Positions 22,401-33,689 of a stretch of 64,000 nucleotides of DNA are shown here, in pieces. Where the stretch lies: NCBI GenBank assembly GCA_039602395.1, contig JBCNJP010000010.1, positions 32,513,828-32,577,827 of the forward strand. The letters run 5' to 3'. The DNA is from Deinandra increscens subsp. villosa (Eukaryota > Streptophyta > Magnoliopsida > Asterales > Asteraceae). The notes under the pieces were generated by a model, which did not search any database, was not told where the DNA came from, and worked only from the letters and a program-made list of their open reading frames with translations. The position numbers and the translations under genes were made by a program. Numbering within the stretch: the stretch's first letter is position 1; the number at the start of each line of letters is the position of its first letter.

Positions 22401-23168
22401 TCTAAGTGGATTGAAGTAGAAGCCTATGTGCAAGTGAGAGAGAAAGAGGTGATATCCTTCATCAAGAGAAACATCCTTACGAGATTTGGGATCCCGACCG
22501 CAATCATATGTGACAACGCCTCTCAGTTTATTGGCAAGAGAACAACAAATCTTTGTGCAAGCTGGGGCATAAAGATGATTACTTCAACCTCTGTCCACCC
22601 TTAAGCTAATGGGCAGGCGGAATCCAGCAATAAGATTATCATCAACAATCTCAAAAAGAAATTGGGCTCCAAGAAAGGCAAGTGGGCTGAAGAGCTACCA
22701 TTCGTTCTTTGGGCAGATAGGACAACAACCAACAATGCAACATGCCAAACTCCATTCTCATTGGTGTTTGGAGCTGAGGCTGTGATCCCCACAGAAATGG
22801 TATTACCTATAGCCAGGATCAACTGCCAGGATCCTGAAACCAATAGCCAGACTCTATATCAGGATCTTGAAACAGTTAATGACCTTAGAGATATGGCCAG
22901 AATCCGGATGGCGTCTTATCAGCAAAGGGTGGCAAAGTTTTACAACAGGAATACCATGTTTAGAAGATCTCAAGTGGGAGACTTGGTGTTGAGAAAGGCA
23001 TTTCAAAACACTACCGATCCAGCCGATGGGAAATTGGCACCCAAATAGGAAGGCCCATACTTGTTAAATCCTGAAGAAGGAAAAGGGGCATATCGCTTGG
23101 TGAACATGGAAGGACAACTCCTGCCAAGAACCTGGGATGCCATCCACCTCAGGGCTTACTTTATGTGA
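19496..23168 (+). pseudogene. pol: Gypsy2 pol (broken)
   Basis: The protease part (19515-19821) has LKKMGILETEIVARSS and VGDIRLPVSIEGV but lacks the catalytic Asp motif, which lies beyond the left break. Several stops follow, including TGA at 20253-20255 where Trp is expected before LANVAVVQKKN. The reverse transcriptase (20265-20729) has FMDASTGFQQI, MPFGLRNAGATYQR and the catalytic YTDD at residues 113-116. RNase H follows (YYVSKTLLDAESRYSHLEK). The second RNase H lacks its FTDGAS start but keeps TNNEAEYEALIAGLQ and EADALANLA. The integrase (about 22080-23160) has [19 protein letters not shown] (Gly to Ala) and NGQAESSN, with a TAA at 22602-22604 and a TAG at 23046-23048 where relatives have Gln and Trp. 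It ends with the usual AIHLRAYFM. Confidence 0.85.
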
Positions 23169-24412
23169 GAATCCCATTGGAATCCCAAGGATCCTCACTA
23201 CCTAAATGTTACAAGGTATGTATGCTAATCTGATTTCAATATTATTCTTATTATTTTCATCACATGATACTGACTTAGGCATCGGAGTGGTGTTAGCTAA
23301 GCTAACACCCATCCCTCACCAAGCATTGAGTGTTTTGTAGATTTTGAGAATCCTAAGTATTTTGGGTATATCCCCAGTTAGAGGCTGGCCACATCTCCTA
23401 CGTTTAAGGTATCCTACATACATTCTAAGGTTTGAGAGGCTGACTCCTCTCCTAAGTTTGGGTAATCTCCAATAGCGCACGACCCTCACCAGGAGCACAC
23501 GTTGTCCACCAGTATGATCAAAATGGCCGGACCAGTCTATCTTATGGGTGGCTAACAATCTTCTCATTGTAGGTTGCTGGGCGGATTCTCAAGGTTTTTA
23601 ACACAGACATGTTAACTAAGGCTATGGCATTTTCATGTCACTTACGTACGGGTATATCCCCAGATGGCTTAGTCCCAAGTATATAAGGGCTTGACCCTAG
23701 TATTGGCTTAGTCCCAAGTGAATACGGGCTTGTCCCCAGATTTGGCTAAGTCCTAAGAATCCCGGGTTTATCCCCAGCATATTTCTAAGTTTGTTATTCT
23801 ATATACATAAAAAATTCCTTTGGCCATTGGCCAGGATCCTGTTAAACTCTTTTCAGGATCCCAAAGCGGGATGCCAAGATGAATAAGCGATATAGTTTGT
23901 CAGGATCCCTATCAGGATCCTGAATGAGACAATGAAAGAAGTAGCAATTTGAATTGAGGAATCGACTAAGATAAAACTTGAAGGTCAGGTGACCTATGTT
24001 TTTATCACTTGAATTGGGATTTTGACCTATTCGATTATTAAATCTTAAATGATTTTCAAATATGCAAGTATTTTTTAAGATTCTTAACAAAATTTCATAA
24101 CGATTCCTATATGCGAAATCTTAACTCGAAAACACAACATATATAGCCAAAAGATATTTATATTATCAAACATACGAAAACGGGTTTGAGCTCCCCAAGG
24201 TTTTTTCTGAAAACCTCAGGATCCCTCTGCTTGGGAAGCTCAGAGGTCAAAAGTTCTTAGGAATCCTGGTTTCATCTTGTAAAATACAAGATCCCTCCAC
24301 CAGGATCCCTACCATTGTCTATTGTTGTTTCTTACTTGTTTCTAGCAGGAACCACAAAAATAAATTGTTTTACAACCACCACCAACTAAACATAAAAACC
24401 TAAAAAATGGGC
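23169..24412. other. Gypsy2 post-pol spacer with tandem repeats
   Basis: A noncoding spacer rich in AGGATCC words. At about 23641-23780 there is a tandem array of roughly 39-bp units (GGCTTAGTCCCAAGT, then GGGCTTGACCC or GGGCTTGTCCCC) in three to four degenerate copies. No coding sequence is visible. Confidence 0.55.
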
Positions 24413-25121
24413 TCAGACCGTTACATTATCTTCATCGCCCATTTCCTTCCCGTCCTTCTCCGGCTTCTCGACCTCCTCAAGCTTCTTACCCTCGCCAAGC
24501 TCCAGCACATAAGCCCTAGTCACCGCCACCAGGGATTCTAGAATCATCTTCGAGGAGCAGCCATCGGTCCCATCCTTCCCTGTTCCAGCCACATCTCCAT
24601 CATCTCCCCATGACGATTCTAAAATAGCCTTCCAGCCCGCAATATCCCAGCCAGGCACCTTGAAGCCAGCCTCTTCAGCCTCACCCGCCATTTGAATTTT
24701 ACATTCCAGGACGCTCCGGGCAGCCGAGAGTTTGCCTACTTCAGCTTCCGTGACCATTTTTGCTTCAAATGTCAGGCGCTGCTCGGTGAGCTTGTGCTCA
24801 TAGTACCGGGTCTTGCCCTTGGCGATCTCAGCTTGGGTTTGGATCTTTTCCTTCGCCTCAACCAGCTTCTTCTCCAAGAGAGAAAGCGCAGAACAAGAAA
24901 CAGACCCACGTCTTCGACACGAAATCAGCTTTAAGCCAGGCGTCGTACTTACAAATGACGGCCGAACGGGTAAACAGGCCGGAATTCTGGAGTGCTCGGA
25001 TGTCCACGTCGGTGAAGGTACAGGCTTCTTCTTCGGAATTTGCTATAATGCCTTGATCGATGAAATCCTCGATGTCGGGCATGCTAGTGGATGAGCTTGA
25101 TCGAGCGTTTTTCTTGGCCAT
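24413..25121 (-). pseudogene. Antisense gene remnant in Gypsy2
   Basis: On the strand opposite to pol, an ATG at 25121 starts MAKKNARSSSSTSMPDIEDF and continues to KYDAWLKADFVSKTWV. The frame then changes within a few codons, near 24890, into a coiled-coil C-terminal part (KLVEAKEKIQTQAEIAKGKT, KVPGWDIAGWKAILESSW) ending at 24413. The long middle part expected for this type of Tat extra ORF, about 400-500 residues, is missing, so I infer an internal deletion at the frame change. The start has no clear similarity to the Gypsy1 antisense gene, so this may be a different type of extra ORF. The stretch 25122-25362 upstream is noncoding and ends in TTCAGGGGAAAT, the likely Gypsy2 polypurine tract. 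Confidence 0.55.
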
Positions 25122-25362
25122 GGCCGAAAAACCGAAAGGAAAAATAGAGAAAGAAGCTCGAAAGGTTTCCGAGAGATGATGAAGAATAAGGGTTAGATGC
25201 ACTTGTATTTAAAGAAAAGGTGATGACGCACACGAATCAATTGGGAGCCGGAAAAACATCCCATCGTAACCATAATTACCGTCTGAGACGTCATTAAAAA
25301 GAGGGTTTTTGAATCTCGACAGCTATAAATCTTATATACAATAGCCGAGATTCAGGGGAAAT

Positions 25363-25857
25363 TGTTAGGGATATATTTTCAAGATGCTCGCAAGAAGCTC
25401 AGATGACTCAAGAATCCTATTTGACTAACCCCTATTATTGCCACGTGCGTATTCGATTGCAGGTGTCTTCATCTAATCAACTAACTCCTAAAGACTCGGT
25501 GTCAACGACTAAGTGGACGACTAAAGCTCTAACGGTCAAGTTAATTGGACGATAGGATCCCGAGAATCCCGGATAGTTAGTTAACTTAGTAATAGTTTTA
25601 TAATCGAGGACTCGATCGGTTTTGGAAGACACAACACCAGCACGCCCTAGCTCTGATAATACTAAGTCATTGTAACACTTAGCCCCGATCGATCAATCCT
25701 CCAAAAGCATTATACTTTTTAATTTCTTATCAATAATATCGTGAGGAAGCAGGCTCTTCAGGCCGGCTCCCGAGTTTTTTTGCCAGGAGCCCTAGAGGCA
25801 ACTCGAAGGATTCTGGATTTTCCCTCGTTACATCCGTGTGTTCATTTCTACATTTCA
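25363..25857 (+). repeat. Gypsy2 3' LTR
   Basis: The LTR starts TGTTAGGGATATATTT after a purine-rich tract and ends TTTCTACATTTCA, about 495 bp with TG...CA ends. The last 60 bases match the layout of the LTR end at 1-175, and a GGATTTTTCCCTCGTTACATCC piece recurs inverted at about 47770-47795. Confidence 0.65.
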
Positions 25858-25865
25858 AGCATATT

Positions 25866-28338
25866 GTCATCCTAATAAAAAAGCACACTACCTCACATTT
25901 TCAACTGATCTACCAGCTGACCCCGTACTTCCATCCGCACTGCTATGCTTATTTGTTGGAACACCAATTGGTGTGATGTTTTTTTTGGTATTCGCTGATA
26001 AACTCAATTGTTTCTTCTACAATGTTCTCCTCAGCAATGCACTCTTCTGGATAAGTTTTGTTTCTCACATGGCCCTTAATTACCTTCATACACCTTTAAA
26101 GTGGATACATCCATTGAAAGCATATTGGGCCACATAATTTTATCTCCCTAGTAAGGTGCACCGTTAAATGAAGCATTAACATCAAAAAGTGATGGCGAGA
26201 AATATTTCTCAAGCAGGCATAGTGTGACAGCAAGATCTGCTTGCAATTCATCTAGTTCTTCGACATTGATCTCTTTGCTGCATATTGATTTGAAAAAAAA
26301 AACAAAGCCTGATAATAGCATATCTTGTCGATTCAGGCATGATTGACCAAATTGCAATCGGCATAAACTGTTTCATCAGCATATGATAATCATGTGACTT
26401 GAGCCCCACAAGTTTCTTGTCCTTTAGACTAACTAAACTAGAAAATTTAGAACAATAGCCTTGTGGAACCTTCAAGTTATACAACGTGTCATAAAAATTT
26501 TCCTTTTCATCTTTTTGTAACGTGTAACACGCTGCAGGAAGCACTGTGTTGTTCTTGTTCTGTTTAGGATGCAACTTTGATGTTAACTGCAAAAAGTTTA
26601 GATCCTTTCTAGCATTTAGTTCATTCTTGTCTTTCCAGGAAGGTTGAGCAGAGTTCTAACAAGACTCTCAGCCACATTCTTTTCAATATGCATGAAATCA
26701 ATGCAATGTTAGACACTATTATGCCTCCAATATCTAAGTCTTCGAAACCATATATTGAATTTCTTCCAATATTGTGGCTTCTCTTTTATTTATCTTTTTC
26801 TTTTATCAATCTCCCCCCCCCATCTTCCGCTTGAGGTCTCTGGGATTTTTGAATCAGTACACCTTAATCCCTTTCCCCATTCATTCATGATATTTTGAAC
26901 TTCGTTGTATATCTGTTCTTCGGTCATAGGATCTGCAGCAGGTTCCAACTCTTTTTTACCATTGAAAGCCCCTCTTTTCTTTCGGAAGGCATGCGTAGGT
27001 GGTAAATATCTTATGTGACCAGCATAACACTGCTTGGCTAAGAAAGGAAGCCTAATGCATTTAGTTTGTGTCCGACATACAACACAACCATTGAATCCAA
27101 TGTACGGGATACCACAAAGTGTACCAAGTGCAGGGTAATCATTAATCGTCCATAAAACAACTACACACATAGTAAACTGTGCTTACGCATACGCATCATA
27201 TGTTTCCACACTAGCCTCAAATAACTGCTCTAAGTCATCAATCAACGGTTCCAAAAACACATCGATATCGTTTCCAGGCGCTCCTGTATTAATAAAGAAA
27301 GCATGATGAACTTTCTTATCATACACAACCAAGGTGGAAGGTTGTAATTCACAGATAGAACCGGCTACACACTGTGATTTTCGTTGCCTCTATTCACGTC
27401 GACCCCATCGGTTGAAATGCCAAGACGAAGACTTCTAGGATCGTTAGCAATTTCGGGATATCTGTCATCTATGGCTTTCCATGTCGGTGAATCGGATGGG
27501 TGGCGTAACACACCAGGTATATTGGAACTCGTGGCATGCCATCTTAGATCTTCCGCTGTGGTTTTCACTTAAAATAATCATTTAAATCTTGGAACGATGG
27601 GGAAATACCACATTACCTTTGTAGGAGTATTGTTGTATAGTTTCTTAGTCCTCTCATCCACCTTCCACCTGTACTCACCATAAGTTGGACATACAATTAG
27701 GTCCTTGTTCTCCTCCCCGTACAGAATACAATCATTGATACACACATGTATCTTGGTGTACCTTGAACCCCTTGACTTCACAATCTTCTTGGCCTCATAT
27801 GTATTTTTCACAATTTCATTACCTTAAGGTACATCTGTTTCAGCAAAACTAAAAGTTCATTAAAAAACTTATCTAATGCTCCATGCTTAGTCTTCAAGTT
27901 CAGTAGTTGAACCAAGGCAGATAACTTTGTGAAGGTACGACATCCTTCATACAGGGTCTTCTCAGCATCCATGAGTCGCTCTTGAAACTTCTCATGATCC
28001 TCAATGAAATTTTCTTCAGTAGCTCTGACCATTTCTATTATTTCGGATTCATCGAATGGCATTCCGAAATTGAAAAATGATTTCGTGTGAAGCTCCTCTC
28101 ATGCGGGCTCGTGTTTCTCTCCATGTTTAATCCACCTTGTATAAGTCAGATCGAATCCCTTTGAGAACAAATGATATTCTACCTCATCAATAGGATAAGA
28201 GTAATGGTTTAGACATTTAACACATGGACATAGAATTTCCTTCTTCTTCAAATTGGAGACTGCAAACTTTAAGAATGGTTTAACTCTAGCGATATATGAT
28301 TTCGTGGTTCTACTGGTTATCATCCAAGACTTATCCAT
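25866..28338 (-). pseudogene. CACTA Tnp2-type transposase (broken)
   Basis: The minus strand holds a decayed En/Spm (Tnp2) transposase, the enzyme that cuts and moves CACTA elements. In order from 28338: a transposase-associated N-terminal domain (MDKSWM, CPCVKCLNHY, YTRWIKHGE); a linker (EKTLYEGCRTFTKLSALVQL); the zinc-type region CINDCILYGEEN, whose second pair has become CPTY instead of CxxC; RWHATSS...LRHPSDSPTWKAIDDRYPE with LGISTDGVDV (first catalytic Asp region); LWTINDYPALG; and near 26700 IDFMHIEKNVAESLVRTLLN. The C-terminal DUF4218-like part has YTLQKDEKENFYDTLYNLKVP, LKSHDYHMLMKQFMPIAI, and near 26100 LTREIKLCGPICFQWMYPL. At least five frameshifts or stops separate these pieces. 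The 3' end is cut at the Gypsy2 LTR. No CACTA terminus is seen beside it. Confidence 0.85.
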
Positions 28339-29724
28339 GTTTGTTTTACTAACAGATACAACAACAAAGATTATTAAAAATGATTAATACTAAAAACTCT
28401 TTTCAACAATCTTTATTGTGAACCTGTTTATTGGAGAAGTAATAGGACGGAGGGAAAATTTTGTCGAATGAAGAGCAATGGAGAAACGGGGAGCGGGGAA
28501 TTAGGGAGATCGAGAGTGATATGTGAAATTTTCGATTGAATTCGCTCATTAATTTACCCCGCCTCTTTTAGAATTTAGCGGGCCCAGTTAGAATCATACT
28601 TAAATAAATTAAAATGAAAAGTAGCTTCTAACTCAGGGTGTTGCTTAGGTGGTAGAATCGCTTTTGGTTAACATACCATGTTCCTTGTTCAAGTCCTTAT
28701 TCCGTTACTTTTTTACCATTTATTTGGTTTTATTTTGTTTCTATAATATGTTTAACCTTTATATTAATTTCAGTTAATTGTTTGTTAATTCTAGTCAATT
28801 CATCTGTTTCTGTTCATCTTCTCTCAATCTGGATGAACTCTTCTTCCTGAGGAATTCTAGTTCTTCCGGTTTTGTTCTTCTTCTTTAAAACATTAATATT
28901 TTAAGAACGTGTGAAAGCAATTTCGGATAATTTTGGATCGTGTGATTAAAATTTTAGTGGTTTTTTGATAACGTGTAGAAATTTCAGTTTAACTTGGAGA
29001 ACGTGTGAAAGTAATTATTAATGTGTTCAATAAAATCAGACCTTTGGTATACTCTAATGATTAGACATCTGACCTTAAGCATACTCAAGTGATTTGCACA
29101 TATAATCATGCAACTTGATCAGTAATCAAAAACTTCTCACCGTCATTATCAAACCCTTCTCAAAATCCTTAACAAACCCTTTCTCAAAATCCTTATCAAA
29201 TCCTTCTCAAAATTGAGAACTTGAAAGAACTAGTTGAAAATTATTTGCATACAAAGATTATTGCTACCCTGGACTAGTATGGCTTAAATGTTGGTTCAAC
29301 TGAGGCAAGAAGTGCTGAGTAGGCATTTGTTGGTGGAGATGGAATCTAGGTTCCCGTGAACCTTAACCCGTAACTGCTTTGTCTTTTGTTTCTTTTAGGA
29401 ATGAACATGTAAATTAGGAAACAATTTTGTGTATGGAATTGGAATCAGTAGTATGAAATCCAATTTTTGATATATACTTGTTTGTCTATTTTTGTTTATT
29501 AAATCAATATGTTAAACAAAAACCCTAATCCTCGAAAACATAGACGATCAACAATTGTAATTCGAATAACAACTGATGCATAATTTTAGGTAAATATGTA
29601 ATATGTTTGCACAATCTCCATTCCGTTAAACAAAAACCCTAAACACAAAAAACAGAACAGATCAACAAAAACCTTCAATTTTGAGGAACTATAATTCTAA
29701 ATAATTAATATCTTAAAGAATTAA
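28339..29724. other. AT-rich noncoding stretch
   Basis: No gene recognised. It is probably the 5' flank of the transposase pseudogene near 28339-28560. A short tandem array of about 23-bp units (CAAACCCTTCTCAAAATCCTT) lies at 29148-29218. A tRNA-like segment at 28640-28700 is listed separately. Confidence 0.4.
28640..28700 (+). other. tRNA-like A-box and B-box motifs, possible SINE head
   Basis: TTGCTTAGGTGGTAGAATC resembles a Pol III A box, and TTGTTCAAGTCC about 40 bases later resembles a B box (GGTTCRANTCC). The spacing fits a tRNA-derived SINE or decayed tRNA. I cannot fold a convincing tRNA and no poly-A tail or target duplication was identified. Confidence 0.25.
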
Positions 29725-32388
29725 GATAAAAACTAATGGGTCAATTTCGGGTCAAATGGGTCAGTTAGATGTGTTTAGGACCAATGATGGCCCAATAAGG
29801 TGTATTTAGGGGAAATGAGGGTCAGTTAGGACCAATGAGTCCCAATAAGTTGAGTATATAACCAAAAAGGTGTACATAGAACCAATAAGGTGTGTTTAGG
29901 TGAAATGATGGTCATTTGGGACCAATGATGGCCAATAAGTTGTGTTTAGGACCAATGATGGCCCAGTAAGGTGTTTAGGGGCAATGAGAGTCAGTTAGGA
30001 CCAATGAGTCCCAATAAGGTGTGTATATAACCAATAAGGTGTACATAGGACCAATAAGGTGTGATTTAGGGAAACGGGGGTCAGTTGGGACCAATGATGG
30101 CCAATAAGTTGTGTTTAGGACCAATAATGGCCCAATAAGGTGTGTTGGATAATGAGGGTCAGTTAGGACCAAATTAATGAGTCCCAATAAGGTGTGTATA
30201 TAACCAATAAGGTGTACATAAGACCAATAAGGTATGTTTAGGGGAAATGAAGGTCAGTTGGACCAATGATGGCCATAAGTTGTGTTTAGGACCAATGATG
30301 GCCGAATAAGGTGTCTTTAGGGACAATGAGGGTCAGTTAGGACCAATGAGTCCCAATAAGGTGTGCATATAACCAATAAGGTGTACATAGGACCAATAAG
30401 GTGTGCTTATAGGAAACGAGGGTCAGTTTAGACCAATGATGGCCAATAAGTTGTGTTTAGGACCAATGATGGCCCAATAAGGTGTGTTTAGGGACAATGA
30501 GGGTTAGTTAGGATCTATTAATGAGTCCCACTAAGGTGTACATAGGACCAATAAGGTGTGTTTAGGGGAAATGAGGGTTAGTTGGGACCAATGATGGCCA
30601 ATAAGTTGTGTATAGGACCAATGATGGCCTAATAAGGTGTCTTTAGGGGCAATGAGGGTCACTTAGGACCAATGAGGCCCAATAAGGTGTGTATATAACC
30701 AATAAGGTGTACATAGGACCAATAAGGTGTGTTTAGGGGAAATGAGGGTCAGTTGGGACCAATAATGGCCAATATGTTATGTTTAGAACCAATGATGGCC
30801 CAATAAGGTGTGTTTAGGGGCAATGAGGGATAGTTAAGACCAATTAATGAGTCCCAATAAGGTATGTATATAACCAATAAGATGTACATAGGACCAATAA
30901 GGTGGGTTTAGGGGAAATGAGGGTCAGTTGGGACCAATGATGGCCAATAAGTTGTGTTTAGGACCAATGATGGCCCAATAAGGTAATGAGGGCCAGTTAG
31001 GACCAATGAGTCCCAATAAGGTGTGTATATAACCAATATGGTGTACATAAGACCAATAAGGTGTGTTTAGGGGAAACGAGGGTCAGTTGGGACCAATGAT
31101 AGCCAATAAGTTTGGGTTAGGACCATTGATGGCCCAATAAGGTGCCTTTTAGGGGCATGAGGGTCAGTTAGGGCCAATTAATGAGTCTCGTTAAGGTGTG
31201 TATATAACCAATAAGGTGTGTTTAGGGGAAATAAAGGTCATTTTGGACCAATGATGGCCAATAAGTGGTGTTTCGGACCAATGATGGCCGAATAAGGTGT
31301 GTTTAGGGGCAATAAGGGTCAGTAAGGACCAATGAGTACCAATAAGGTGTGTATATAACCAATCAGGTGTGCTTAGGGGAAACGAGGGCTAGTTGGGACC
31401 AATGATTGCCCAATAAGGTGCCTTTAGGGACAATGAGGGTCAGTTAGGACCAATTAATGAGTCCTAATAAGGTGTGTAGATAACCAATAAGGTGTACATA
31501 GGACCAATAAGGTGTGTTTAGGGGAAATGAGGGTCAGTTGGGACCAATAATGGCCAATAAGTTATGTTTAGAACCAATGATGGCCCAATAAGGTGTGTTT
31601 AGGGGCAATGAGGGATAGTTAAGACCAATTAATGAGTCCCAATAAGGTATGTATATAACGAATAAGATGTACATAGGACCAATAAGGTGTGTTTAGGGGA
31701 AATGAGGGTCAGTTGGGACCAGTGATGGCCAATAAGTTGTGTTTAGGACCAATGATGGCCCAATAAGGTGTGTTTAGGGGCAATGAGGGTCAGTTAGGAC
31801 CAATGAGTCCCAATAAGGTGTGTATATAACCAATATGGTGTACATAAGACCAATAAGGTGTGTTTAGGGGAAACGAGGGTCAGTTGGGACCAATGATAGC
31901 CAATAAGTTTGGTTTAGGACCATTGATGGCCCAATAAGGTGCCTTTTAGGGGCATGAGGGTCAGTTAGGACCAATTAATGAGTCCCGTTAAGGTGTGTAT
32001 ATAACCAATAAGGTGTGTTTAAGGGAAATAAAGGTAATTTCGGACCAATGATGGCCAATAAGTGGCGTTTCAGACCAATGATGGCCGAATAAGGTGTGTT
32101 TAGGGGCAATAAGGGTCAGTAAGGACCAATGAGTACCAATAAGGTGTGTATATAACCAATCAGGTGTGCTTAGGGGAAACGAGGGCTAGTTGGGACCAAT
32201 GATTGCCCAATAAGGTGCCTTTAGGGGCAATGAGGGTCAGTTAGGACCAATTAATGAGTCCTAATAAGGTGTGTATATAACCAATAAGGTGTACATATGA
32301 CCAATAGGTGTGTTTAGGGGAAATGAGGGCCAGTTGGGACCAATGATGGCTAATAAGTTGTGTATAGGACCAATGATGGCCCAATAAG

Positions 32389-32395
<7 letters not shown>
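29725..32395. repeat. Satellite array with higher-order structure
   Basis: About 2.7 kb of tandem repeats built from 20-50-bp subunits that each end in CCAATAAG (GGACCAATGATGG, GTGTGTATATAACCAATAAG, GTGTACATAGGACCAATAAG, TTTAGGGGAAATGAGGGTCAG). These combine into a repeat of about 170 bp, present roughly 15 times with indels. On top of that, about 790 bp is duplicated: the block around 30760-31440 recurs around 31545-32230, with rare variants shared at offsets of 785-797 bp. The array is noncoding. Confidence 0.9.
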
Positions 32396-32428
<33 letters not shown>

Positions 32429-32461
32429 CTGACAATGTATATATTACAACACATTGAAAGA

Positions 32462-32518
<57 letters not shown>

Positions 32519-32520
32519 TT
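32391..32520. repeat. (TA)n and (GT)n microsatellites
   Basis: A (TA)n run (32391-32428), a 30-base interruption, then two further (TA)n runs separated by a single C (about 32460-32498), followed by (GT)n to 32518. It abuts the satellite directly. Confidence 0.9.
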
Positions 32521-32886
32521 GTGTGATGTGTCTGTGGTACTTGACATCTTTTTTTACATTACGTATACAAATTCATTGGGATACAATTATCATTAAATTT
32601 ATTGCTTAGTACTCCAGTTTACACTTAAAGATCATTTTAAAGGTATGTTTAAAATACTATTATATCTATGTCTGGAATTAATCGAGTTAATATAAAATCC
32701 GATAAATGCTGTCATGTCCTTATTAGGTGAGATGCTTTCACCCGGATCGATCATATTAATCCCCAAGTTACTTCCCACCACTTTTCAAATTCCCCCGATT
32801 TCATTGATCAGTTCCTATTCTCACTCACCAAAATATTATCACCAAAATGATTCATCACTCTCTTCTTCCTTCTACAGGATTCATCA
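32521..32886. other. Noncoding spacer before Copia2
   Basis: About 365 bp without recognised features. It is the left flank of the Copia2 insertion. Confidence 0.4.
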
Positions 32887-33203
32887 TGTTGATACATGGT
32901 CCTGATCGTCATGTGAAGTATCGAATACAAGACAAAGACATGCAAGTTTAGGTCTGGCCAAACCTGGAGTTCGGACACGGCAGAACAGGTCCGAACCTGA
33001 GGTTTGGTCCAACGGGTTTCAATGTGTATAAATAGTAGTCTTGTATTAGAATTCATAAGCTTCTTGGTCATATATTCTCTGTGTACTCTGTGGTCATCTC
33101 AGTGGTTAATATAAGTCATTTGTATTTACTCTTTGTGTTCTAGCTCGTATTACATTGATTTCATAACGATTAAGTAGACGATCTACACGCTCAGGCAATT
33201 TCA
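32887..33203 (+). repeat. Copia2 5' LTR
   Basis: Starts TGTTGATACATGGTCC and ends CAGGCAATTTCA, 317 bp. A TATA box TATAAATA lies at 33027-33034. The first ~240 bases recur at 38350-38589. Confidence 0.85.
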
Positions 33204-33205
33204 AG

Positions 33206-33217
33206 TGGTATCAGAGC
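33206..33217 (+). other. Primer binding site of Copia2
   Basis: TGGTATCAGAGC, the exact complement expected for initiator tRNA-Met, starts two bases after the LTR. Confidence 0.85.
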
Positions 33218-33689
33218 ATTTGGTTTGCTCTACTGATTGAAAATCATTGTTTTTCGGAGTTTTGACTCAAAATTCACGTTTTTACGAAAATGTCATTCAT
33301 TTTTGAGTTCGTTTGATCTTCTTGAGTGTGATTCACATAAAAAAATCATTCCTTATCCGTTTTTATCATGTTTGCTTGAATTCTTGTCAAAAATTTCAGT
33401 CAAAAACGCTGAAAATCGAGAAAATAGAGTCGAGTGAGCTTGATCTCGTCTAAGGTTCGAACAACTTCGGAGTAACCGCTCTGAACTCGAGGTTCGGACA
33501 GAGTTCGGTGTTAGTCTTGTTCGGTGAGAGTTCGATGAGGTTCGGTGGGAGTTCGGCCATCATTCGGTGCTAGTTCGGTCTTGGTTCTGTTTGATTGTCC
33601 GAAGGTCAGGTTCGGAGGGCGTTCGGCGAGTTTAAGTTCGGACAAAGTTCGGCTGAGGTTCGGAGTGAATAGTAACCAGATTTTTCGAA

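Larger units (their letters stand above)
19496..25857 (+). mobile_element. Gypsy2: Ty3/gypsy element, Tat-like, 5' truncated
   Basis: The plus-strand order is protease, reverse transcriptase, RNase H, a shortened second RNase H, integrase, a noncoding spacer with tandem repeats, an antisense gene (24413-25121) and a 3' LTR (25363-25857). There is no gag or 5' LTR; the left border meets an inverted fragment of the same family. The right border abuts a CACTA transposase pseudogene, so Gypsy2 probably inserted there. Confidence 0.8.

Noticed and set aside
25838..26137. Plus-strand hydrophobic frame as a membrane protein
   Set aside because: It is the complement of the DUF4218-like end of the Tnp2 pseudogene and overlaps the Gypsy2 LTR border.
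29725..32395. Regular repeats that could suggest a CRISPR-like array
   Set aside because: Units are contiguous, degenerate and lack unique spacers of constant length. The setting is a plant nuclear genome, so it is a satellite.
32241..32547. Minus-strand frames rich in Ile-Tyr and Thr-His
   Set aside because: They are translations of (TA)n and (GT)n microsatellites.
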